Assembly: GCA_031267775.1 (NCBI GenBank)
Contig: JAIRYL010000166.1
Coordinates: forward strand, 1 to 12,183
DNA: 12,183 nt
Reading direction: 5' to 3'
DNA from: Tannerellaceae bacterium
GTDB lineage: Bacteria > Bacteroidota > Bacteroidia > Bacteroidales > Tannerellaceae
Shown piece after piece: positions 6,435 to 12,183 of the stretch. Both the position numbers and the translations under genes were made by a program. Numbering within the stretch: the stretch's first letter is position 1; each line of letters starts with the position of its first letter. The notes under the pieces are model-generated. The model had not been told where the DNA came from and made no database searches. It saw nothing but the letters and a program-made list of their open reading frames with translations.

Positions 6435-7526
6435 ATGAACTTGTCAACATATAAAAAAGCGTTACAGGCGTCCATGCATTTTGCAGGGTGGCTTGTTTTT
6501 TTCAGGTTGACGCTTCCCGGAAACGAATTGATGCAGAATAATCCATTGCCTTTTGTTGGCAATATGCTGTTACTTGTCGGATATTTTTACCTGAATATGA
6601 ATTTGCTGGTTCCCCGTTTGTTGTCGAAGAAAAAAGTTGCGGCTTATATTGGAATTACGTTGCTCTGCTTTTTTCTGATTTGTTTTGCCCTGCCGTCGCT
6701 TATCCAGCCGTTTCACGATTTTGGACGGCCGCCCGGCATGCCGTTTCCCCGAAGGCCGTTTGAGTTGTTTCCTTCTCAGGACGCTTCCTTGCTGCGCGGG
6801 ATGGTAAATCGCTGGCAACTGTACAGTATGAGGCTGCACAATCCTACTATCCAGTTTCTGTTTGTATTTATCATTAGCTCCGGACTGAAAGTACTCACGC
6901 AGTGGTATTGCGAGCAACAACAGTTACTGGAGATGGAAAAGTCTAAGATACAGGCCGAACTTTCGTTTCTGAAAACGCAGATTCATCCTCATTTTCTGTT
7001 TAACTGCCTGAACAGCATCTATTATATGACGCTGAGCAAGGACGACAAAGCGCCGAAAACCGTCTTGTCGCTCGCCGACTTTCTGCGGTTTGTGATTACC
7101 GAAAGCGATTCAAGCCTTATTCCGATGGAAAAGGAAATCAATATGCTGGAAGAATACCTGAATCTGCAACGTTTGCGCACTTCGGAAAAGTTTGAACTGC
7201 AATTTGCGAGGGAAGGAAATTTTGGAGACTACTCAATTATGCCGCTCACGTTTATTCCTTTTGTGGAGAACGCTTTTAAGTATGGGATAAGCGCCCACGA
7301 GAACTGCTTTATCCATATCAGCCTAAAAACGGAGGACAACGGAAGGCTGACGTTTGCCTGCGACAATTCCGTTATGCCGGCAACAAGAAATCGCGCCCGT
7401 TCGTCGGGAGTGGGACTGGAAAACATAAAGAAACGCCTGGAACTGGCTTATCCCCGCCGTTATTCGCTGGAAATAGGCGAAGACAGTTTGGCTTTTCATG
7501 TAAAACTTCAAATCTGCATCGTATGA
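6435..7526 (+). CDS. Sensor histidine kinase, LytS/YehU type (His_kinase domain)
   Basis: A 363-residue inner-membrane sensor kinase. Four hydrophobic segments are visible at about 10-28, 38-60, 68-90 and 137-156. A basic PRLLSKKK between the second and third suggests that turn is cytoplasmic, which puts the loop at about 91-136 in the periplasm. That loop is rich in Pro, Arg, Phe and Met. A short helix leads into the His_kinase domain: phospho-acceptor His184 in QIHPHFLFNCLNS, N-box FVENAFKYG (276-284) and a G-box ending GVGLENIKKRL (325-335). I chose the ATG at 6435 over the GTG directly before it. The stop overlaps the next start as ATGA, so kinase and regulator are translationally coupled and very probably cognate partners. 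The stimulus is unknown; the locus suggests something related to the outer-membrane receptor downstream. Confidence 0.93.
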   Translation: MNLSTYKKALQASMHFAGWLVFFRLTLPGNELMQNNPLPFVGNMLLLVGYFYLNMNLLVPRLLSKKKVAAYIGITLLCFFLICFALPSLIQPFHDFGRPPGMPFPRRPFELFPSQDASLLRGMVNRWQLYSMRLHNPTIQFLFVFIISSGLKVLTQWYCEQQQLLEMEKSKIQAELSFLKTQIHPHFLFNCLNSIYYMTLSKDDKAPKTVLSLADFLRFVITESDSSLIPMEKEINMLEEYLNLQRLRTSEKFELQFAREGNFGDYSIMPLTFIPFVENAFKYGISAHENCFIHISLKTEDNGRLTFACDNSVMPATRNRARSSGVGLENIKKRLELAYPRRYSLEIGEDSLAFHVKLQICIV

Positions 7527-8236
7527 AATGCGTGGCGATTGACGACGAGCCGCTGGCGCTGAAAATAATCGGTCAATACTGCAGCCGCGTGCCCTCTTTG
7601 CGACTGCTGGGCGCGTATACCGATCCGCTCGAAGGCCTGTCTTACATCCGCTCCATGCAGCCGGATTTGCTCTTTCTGGATATTCGCATGCCGGACATTT
7701 CGGGCGTAGACTTTGCCCGAACGCTGAAAGAGAATGTGTTGATTGTATTTACGACCGCTTATCGGGAATATGCCGTAGAAGGATTTGAGCTGAACGTAGT
7801 GGATTACCTGCTGAAACCGTTTGGCTTTGACCGTTTCCTTACCGCCTGCGAAAAAGCGGAAGAACGGTTTCTGCGGTCTTTGAAAAAGCCTGTTTCCGAG
7901 CAGTCACTTCCGGAAGAAATGCTGATGTTCCGGTGTAATTATCAGACTGTTCAATTGCCGCTGAACGATATTCTGTACATCGAAGCCTTTGACAATTATG
8001 TGAAGGTAGTGACGGCAGGCAAAACCTATATGCCGGCGACGACGCTGAAAAGTATGCTGAGCCTGCTGCCCGAATCCGGCTTTATCCGCGTTCACAAGTC
8101 TTTTATTATCCCTGTCGCCCGGATCAAATCATTTAATCATGAAACCGTTGTAACAGACAGGATTCAAGCGCCTGTCGGGCGGACGTTTCAGAAAGATTTC
8201 TTTGAACGGATGAATATCCTGAAAGCCGAGAGGTAA
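7523..8236 (+). CDS. LytTR-family response regulator
   Basis: A 237-residue two-domain regulator. The receiver domain (1 to about 115) has the acidic pair D7/D8 in AIDDEPLAL, phospho-acceptor Asp53 in LLFLDIRMPDISG, the Thr of VFTTAY near 77, and Lys98 in YLLKPF. The C-terminal LytTR DNA-binding domain (about 133-234) shows ILYIEAFDNYVKV, the GFIRVHKSFIIPVARI segment and APVGRTF, as in AgrA/LytR-type regulators that bind paired direct repeats. It is encoded in a 4-base overlap with the kinase, which should phosphorylate it. It lies 179 bases upstream of the receptor gene, whose leader contains inverted repeats. The receptor-lipoprotein pair is the most likely target, but no clear LytTR direct repeat was found. 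Confidence 0.95.
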   Translation: MKCVAIDDEPLALKIIGQYCSRVPSLRLLGAYTDPLEGLSYIRSMQPDLLFLDIRMPDISGVDFARTLKENVLIVFTTAYREYAVEGFELNVVDYLLKPFGFDRFLTACEKAEERFLRSLKKPVSEQSLPEEMLMFRCNYQTVQLPLNDILYIEAFDNYVKVVTAGKTYMPATTLKSMLSLLPESGFIRVHKSFIIPVARIKSFNHETVVTDRIQAPVGRTFQKDFFERMNILKAER

Positions 8237-8415
8237 AAGGCGTCCGCTCCAAACAAGCTTCCGGCAGATGCAGGATACGGATTTGTTTCCGTCGTTCACC
8301 CATTTTCCTTCCATATCATTTGTATGACGCCTTTACTTTGCATCGTTTTTAATTTTACGGTAAGACGAGAGACAAACCGTAGATACACGTATCCTGTATA
8401 ACTAAATAAGATGAG
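8237..8415 (+). promoter_or_regulatory. Leader/promoter region of the receptor operon with inverted repeats
   Basis: A 179-base spacer. CAGGATACG (8271-8279) recurs as its exact reverse complement at 8388-8396. GATAC-AC-GTATC forms a near-palindrome at 8382-8393. TACGGT (8356-8361) and ACCGTA (8376-8381) form a 6-bp stem with a 14-base spacer. A near-match to the -7 element, TTACTTTG, lies at 8333-8340. If that is the promoter, the last two repeats lie in the transcribed leader. These are candidates for regulator binding or leader RNA structure. No factor-independent terminator separates the regulator from the receptor. Confidence 0.4.
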
Positions 8416-11112
8416 ATGAGAAACGTAGTATTATTATTATTGCTCTGGATGCCCGTCTGTTTTTACGGCTATGCCCAACGCGCTGTTTCGGACACGATTG
8501 CGGTTAAGGAAAACTACATCCGCCGCACGCCCGTGCTCAAGGTGCTGAAAGATTTCGAGACCAAATATGGCCTGACGCTGAAGTACGACAGCGCGGCGCT
8601 GGCAGGCTATACGTATGAAGGCATCTTTTTTTCGGCCTCCGTTTCGGTAGCATTTGAGCGCGTATGCACGGAAGTGAAGGGGATGTCGTGCTACGTAGAC
8701 GACGACGGCGTATACTGCGTTGTGCCGACGGAAAACCTGCCCCGAAACCGCACCAACCTTGAAAACAAGCGCTACGAAGGCGCCGCCAGCCGCCGCAACC
8801 TGACCGTCAGCGGGCGCATCAAAGACCAGACCAACGGCGAGTTTTTGCCTTTTGCTACTGTCGAGGTGGAAGGACGCCTGAACGTGGCCGCCATTACAAA
8901 CAACGACGGTTATTTTACCCTCTACAACGTACCTTCCGACAAGGAAACGCTTGTATTTAAATACCTGGGATACGAAACGCAGTATTTTTACCTGTCGCCC
9001 GAAATCAACGTGCAAAATCTGTTTGTAGAACTCCAGCCAGCCGTCAAGGCGCTGGACGAAATAGAGGTTGTGGCCAAACGCGAAGACGTGCTGAAAATTC
9101 CCGAACACTCGATAGGCGTGATACAGACCACCGCAGCCAAAATAGCCGATCTGCCGGCGCTGGGCGAAAAGGACCTTTTCCGCACCTTTCAGCTAATGCC
9201 AGGTATTTCGGCAAGCTCCGAATCGTCGGCAGGGATGTATGTGCGCGGCGGAACGCCCGACCAGAACCTTGTGCTCTACGACGGTTTTACCATTTATCAC
9301 CAGGAGCATCTGATGGGCGTATTCAGCGCTTTCAACACAAACGCGATTAAAGACGTGCAGTTGCACAAAGGCGGATTCGACGCCAAATACGGCGGACGGC
9401 TGTCGAGCGTGATGGAGATTATAGGCAAAACAGGGAACGACAAAACGTTTAACGCCGGAGGCGACGCCGGATTCCTTGGCTTTAACGCATTTGTAGAAGT
9501 TCCGCTCAAAAACGAAAAAGGCTCGTTCTTTGCCTCCGGACGCCGCTCGTTTCAAAGTTTTATGTACGACAAGTTTACAAGCGTATATTCCGAAAACGGC
9601 CAGGCGGCGGGCGGCGGCGGCGGCGGACGATTCAATATGCGCAACCAGCAGAAGCCGGAATCGTATTTTTACGACCTGAACGCCAAACTGACTTACAATC
9701 CTACCAAGCGCGACATTGTAACCCTGAGCTTTTTTAACGGCGAAGACGTGCTCGACAATTCGCGCGAGGGGTTTGGCAGTTCTTCTATGAGCGGAAGCAT
9801 TACCGACAAAACAAACTGGGGTAATGTAGGGAGCAGCCTGAAATGGTCGCGCAACCGGGACAACCGTTTTTACTCCAACGCGCTGGTTTCTTTTTCCAAC
9901 TATTACAGTCTGCGCGACCGCCAAAACGACGCCGTTACCACTTCGGGGCAAACGGCCGTGATGTTTGACATGGATACCGACGAGCGCAACAACCTGTGGG
10001 ATTATTCGCTGAAACTGGACGCCGAGTATAAAATAAACGGCCGAAACAAACTGGAGTTCGGCCTGAATTATTCCAACTACAAGATAGATTACCGCTATTC
10101 GCAAAGCGACGAATCCAGCATCCTGAACATGCAGAATCAGGGGAATCTGCTTGCCGTATACGCCCAGGACAGGCATGCGCCAACCGACCGGCTCAGCATC
10201 CTTCCGGGCGTGCGCTTATCGTATTACGGCGTTACGTCGCGCCTGTATGCAGAGCCTCGCTTTCAGGCATTTTACAAGATAAACGAGGGCGTTAGCCTGA
10301 AAACTTCCGCCGGATATTATTACCAGTTTATAAACCGCGTTGTGCGCGAAGATATTTCGGCCGGAAGCCGCGATATATGGTTGCTGTCGGACAACCAAAG
10401 CATTCCCGTAAGCGGCGCGCTGCACCTGGTGGCCGGCGGGAGTTACGAAACAAAAAACTTCCTCTTCGACGTAGAAGCCTATTACAAAAAACTTAGCAAC
10501 CTGAGCGAGTATACCCTGCGGTTTGCCCCGTCGTTTACCGGCAATGCCGGCTATCAGGAGTTTTTCTACACCGGAAAGGGTTACTCGCGCGGCATAGACT
10601 TTCTGGCGCAAAAAAAATACGGCAAACTTACCGGCTGGATTGGCTATTCGCTGAGCGAAACCCGTTACGACTTTCCTGTTTACGGCGCCGGATATTTTCC
10701 CGCCAACCAGGACGTAACGCATGAGTTCAAGACGGTTTTGACCTACAAGCCCGTTCGAGACCTGACGCTCTCGGCGTCGTGGATTTATGCTTCGGGCAAG
10801 CCCTTTACCGAACCCATCGGCGCGTATACGCTTGCCACGCCCAACGGCGGCAATATGAATTTTATTGTGGTGGATCAAAAGAACAACGCCCGCTATCCCG
10901 CTTATCACCGGCTCGATTTGCTGGCAAAATACGACCTGTCTTTTATCAGGGGAATCAAATCCAGCGTCAGCGTTTCGCTGTTCAACGTATACGACCGGGT
11001 GAACGTCTGGTATCGCGAATATTCCTTTGACCAGTCTATGGGGATTACGGAAACAAATATCAACCTGCTTGGCTTTACGCCCAACATAACGCTAAGCATC
11101 CAGCTTAAATAA
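8416..11112 (+). CDS. TonB-dependent outer-membrane receptor with STN and carboxypeptidase-like domains
   Basis: An 898-residue outer-membrane receptor that imports an unknown ligand using TonB/ExbBD energy. A signal peptide (MRNVVLLLLLWMPVCFYGYA) is followed by an STN domain at about 30-103 (TPVLKVLKDFETKYGLTLKY). Next come a carboxypeptidase-regulatory-like domain at about 129-210 (VSGRIKDQTNGEFLPFATVEV, with DGYFTLYNVP) and a TonB-box-like DEIEVVAKRED (214-224). The plug lies at about 235-340 (GMYVRGGTPDQNLVLYDG, KGGFDAKYGGRLSSVMEI), and the rest is the beta-barrel. It ends SIQLK, without the terminal aromatic residue usual for barrels. The next gene encodes a DUF4249-like lipoprotein rather than SusD, so this is not a standard SusCD glycan pair. 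The STN domain normally contacts a FecR anti-sigma factor, and none is encoded here. The coding DNA is visibly richer in G+C than pheT (31 of 60 at 9061-9120). The substrate cannot be inferred. Confidence 0.93.
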   Translation: MRNVVLLLLLWMPVCFYGYAQRAVSDTIAVKENYIRRTPVLKVLKDFETKYGLTLKYDSAALAGYTYEGIFFSASVSVAFERVCTEVKGMSCYVDDDGVYCVVPTENLPRNRTNLENKRYEGAASRRNLTVSGRIKDQTNGEFLPFATVEVEGRLNVAAITNNDGYFTLYNVPSDKETLVFKYLGYETQYFYLSPEINVQNLFVELQPAVKALDEIEVVAKREDVLKIPEHSIGVIQTTAAKIADLPALGEKDLFRTFQLMPGISASSESSAGMYVRGGTPDQNLVLYDGFTIYHQEHLMGVFSAFNTNAIKDVQLHKGGFDAKYGGRLSSVMEIIGKTGNDKTFNAGGDAGFLGFNAFVEVPLKNEKGSFFASGRRSFQSFMYDKFTSVYSENGQAAGGGGGGRFNMRNQQKPESYFYDLNAKLTYNPTKRDIVTLSFFNGEDVLDNSREGFGSSSMSGSITDKTNWGNVGSSLKWSRNRDNRFYSNALVSFSNYYSLRDRQNDAVTTSGQTAVMFDMDTDERNNLWDYSLKLDAEYKINGRNKLEFGLNYSNYKIDYRYSQSDESSILNMQNQGNLLAVYAQDRHAPTDRLSILPGVRLSYYGVTSRLYAEPRFQAFYKINEGVSLKTSAGYYYQFINRVVREDISAGSRDIWLLSDNQSIPVSGALHLVAGGSYETKNFLFDVEAYYKKLSNLSEYTLRFAPSFTGNAGYQEFFYTGKGYSRGIDFLAQKKYGKLTGWIGYSLSETRYDFPVYGAGYFPANQDVTHEFKTVLTYKPVRDLTLSASWIYASGKPFTEPIGAYTLATPNGGNMNFIVVDQKNNARYPAYHRLDLLAKYDLSFIRGIKSSVSVSLFNVYDRVNVWYREYSFDQSMGITETNINLLGFTPNITLSIQLK
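9610..9627 (+). repeat. GGC trinucleotide run (Gly6) in the receptor barrel
   Basis: Five GGC codons and one GGA encode six glycines (residues 399-404), next to two GCG Ala codons, early in the barrel domain. In-frame triplet slippage would change the length of this probable loop without breaking the gene. Confidence 0.6.
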
Positions 11113-11116
11113 GGAG
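11111..11116 (+). promoter_or_regulatory. Shine-Dalgarno site of the lipoprotein gene
   Basis: AAGGAG overlaps the end of the receptor stop codon and lies 9 bases before the ATG at 11126. Most genes in this window lack such a site, as is usual in Bacteroidetes. It supports the chosen start and translation from the receptor transcript. Confidence 0.6.
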
Positions 11117-11125
11117 TTACAAACG

Positions 11126-11902
11126 ATGAAAAAGATTTTGAATTTAATTGCCGGCGGCTTGTCCGTATTAGCCGTATCCTCCTGCGGCCAGGCGCTGATG
11201 GATTACGCCGTAGACGCGGAAACGCCCATTGTAGAAAGTTATTTGCAGGAAGGAACAAACCATCTGACGGTAAAGGTGTACAGCATGGAAGCGTATCTGA
11301 AAAACGAATACAAAGTGTCTAAACCCGTTGCCGGACTGGATGTAAACGTAAACGACCGGACGCTGACGGAAACCTCGCCCGGAACTTATTTTGTGGATTG
11401 GGGAAACGATACCGTCCGCCAAAATCAAACCTACGAGCTGCGGTTTGCGTATAACGGCCAAACAATCCAGGCCTCTGCCACCGTGCCTCCGCCGGTTGAG
11501 GGCCTGCATGTAGAACCGGAATCGCTGGAGCTGACGGCGTCGGGATACTTTTGGGATTCGGCAGACACAACCGAAGTAGTCGTATCGTGGGACGATCCGG
11601 ACCATGGCTATTACCAGGTATATATTGAAAGCCCCCAGACGACGGACGTCCCTTCGCTCGGCCTGTTCGGCCGGCGGATGATGCAGCCCTTTCGCGGCAA
11701 TACCTATAAGACTACGGCGCGCGAGTTTCGCTCGGCAGGCACGCACTGGATATACGTTTACCGCGTCAATACGGATTATGCCGATCTGTACGAACGCATC
11801 AGTTCTTCCGACCTGGCCAATCCGGTCAGTTCCATCCAAAACGCCTTCGGCATATTTACCGCATCCAGCATGGCGCGCACGCAGCTTTGGGCGTACGAAT
11901 AG
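11126..11902 (+). CDS. DUF4249-like lipoprotein, receptor partner
   Basis: A 258-residue predicted lipoprotein. The N-terminus MKKILNLIAGGLSVLAVSSC has a lipobox with Cys20 as the lipidated residue. AETPIVESYLQEGTN (31-45), the QTIQASATVPPP stretch (112-123) and the C-terminal LANPVSSIQNAFGIFTASS (230-248) resemble DUF4249 proteins, which in Bacteroidetes are often encoded directly after carboxypeptidase-like TonB receptors. The middle looks beta-rich. It starts 13 bases after the receptor stop with a good ribosome binding site, so the two are cotranscribed. By analogy it is anchored in the outer membrane and assists the receptor, perhaps in ligand capture, as SusD does for SusC; that role is inference. 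The length is at the short end for the family. The stop is followed at once by repeat DNA. Confidence 0.82.
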   Translation: MKKILNLIAGGLSVLAVSSCGQALMDYAVDAETPIVESYLQEGTNHLTVKVYSMEAYLKNEYKVSKPVAGLDVNVNDRTLTETSPGTYFVDWGNDTVRQNQTYELRFAYNGQTIQASATVPPPVEGLHVEPESLELTASGYFWDSADTTEVVVSWDDPDHGYYQVYIESPQTTDVPSLGLFGRRMMQPFRGNTYKTTAREFRSAGTHWIYVYRVNTDYADLYERISSSDLANPVSSIQNAFGIFTASSMARTQLWAYE

Positions 11903-11908
11903 CATAAA

Positions 11909-11936
11909 ATGGAGAATGGAGAATGGAGAATGGAGA
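11909..11936 (+). repeat. Tandem heptamer, four copies of ATGGAGA
   Basis: Four perfect ATGGAGA copies start 7 bases after the lipoprotein stop and run into ATTAAAAT. Similar ATGGAGA/ATGAAGA-type intergenic repeats are familiar from Bacteroidales genomes. It is complementary, allowing G-U pairs, to the inverted cluster at 12041-12078. Confidence 0.85.
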
Positions 11937-12040
11937 ATTAAAATAAATCGAACGAAAAAAAGCTACTGAGGTTGTTTTGTTTTTTTTGAATTAGGTGGAA
12001 ATGAGGTTTCTTTTCGACAAAAATCAGCGGATTGTTTGCA

Positions 12041-12078
12041 AATTCTTCATTTTTAATTTTTCATTCTTCATTCTTCAT
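12041..12078 (-). repeat. Inverted heptamer cluster related to ATGAAGA
   Basis: Read on the minus strand this gives ATGAAGAATGAAGAATGA, an AT-rich stretch, and another ATGAAGAAT. Bases 12056-12078 can pair with 11909-11931 in RNA over about 23 positions, with G-U pairs at the G/A differences. The pair may act as a long terminator-like or processing hairpin at the end of the operon. Confidence 0.6.
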
Positions 12079-12134
12079 TTAATTTGGGCGCGTCCCCCGA
12101 GGACGGCAATGTCACTAATATAAAAAATAAAATG

Positions 12135-12142
12135 TATCTTTG
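12135..12142 (+). promoter_or_regulatory. -7 promoter element of the next gene
   Basis: TATCTTTG, an exact TAnnTTTG match in the typical Bacteroidetes TTTGCA context, lies 20 bases before an ATG. No good -33 TTTG is seen at the preferred distance. Confidence 0.5.
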
Positions 12143-12162
12143 CAGTCAAAATAATAACAGAT

Positions 12163-12183
12163 ATGACGGCAAATATATCCATG
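12163..12183 (+). CDS. Start of a gene cut by the window edge
   Basis: ATG at 12163 opens seven codons, MTANISM, up to the end of the window. The exact -7 element at 12135-12142 and the short leader support a genuine start. Nothing can be said about the product, and the in-frame ATG at 12181 is an alternative start. Confidence 0.45.

Noticed and set aside
8276..8291. ACGGA/TCCGT hairpin as a terminator after the response regulator gene
   Set aside because: The stem is only 5 bp and no T run follows, so it is unlikely to stop transcription.
9193..10908. Long minus-strand open frames opposite the receptor gene (9193-10176 and 10216-10908)
   Set aside because: They mirror the receptor's codon bias, have Ala/Val/Arg-rich composition without domains, and have no promoter or ribosome binding site support.
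8416..11902. SusC/SusD glycan utilisation pair
   Set aside because: The second gene lacks SusD features and looks like DUF4249, and no glycoside hydrolases are nearby.
11909..12078. CRISPR array
   Set aside because: The repeats are 7-base tandem units without spacers, and no cas genes are present.

Overview
The window looks like a chromosomal segment from a member of the Bacteroidota, most likely Bacteroidales. The signs are a TonB-dependent receptor with an N-terminal STN domain and a carboxypeptidase-like domain, a DUF4249-type lipoprotein partner, a short ECF sigma factor and LytTR two-component genes of the kind common in that phylum. There are also several exact matches to the Bacteroidetes -7 promoter element TAnnTTTG, and ribosome binding sites are mostly absent. 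This assignment comes from protein and motif recognition only.

Positions 1-543 are a scar. An unassigned stretch (1 to about 228) carries a promoter-like and a terminator-like signal, followed by the 3' end of an IS66-family transposase and the element's right inverted repeat at 520-535. Eight bases further on ends a minus-strand, AT-rich radical SAM gene of the SPL/COG1533 type (544-1437). A 346-base divergent spacer separates it from a plus-strand housekeeping pair: pheT (phenylalanyl-tRNA synthetase beta chain) and a yebC/TACO1-family translation or regulatory factor. A perfect bidirectional hairpin terminator (5073-5119) separates yebC from a convergent minus-strand DUF937-like small protein (5138-5620).

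From 5813 to the end everything reads on the plus strand and forms what looks like one regulated outer-membrane transport locus. It holds an ECF sigma factor, a LytS/YehU-type sensor histidine kinase, a LytTR response regulator overlapping it by ATGA, a 179-base leader with inverted repeats, an STN-type TonB-dependent receptor, and a DUF4249-like lipoprotein coupled to the receptor by a good Shine-Dalgarno site. The kinase and regulator probably control the receptor-lipoprotein pair. The receptor's STN domain would normally signal to a FecR anti-sigma factor, but none is encoded here, so the link between sigma factor, two-component system and receptor is the least conventional part of the window.

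After the lipoprotein gene come two clusters of heptamer repeats in opposite orientation that could fold together in RNA. They are followed by a good -7 element and the first seven codons of a further gene cut by the window edge. I found no tRNA, rRNA or CRISPR array, and no system that I can call new with confidence. The best leads are the FecR-less sigma/LytTR/receptor arrangement and a T10 tract at the sigma/kinase junction.
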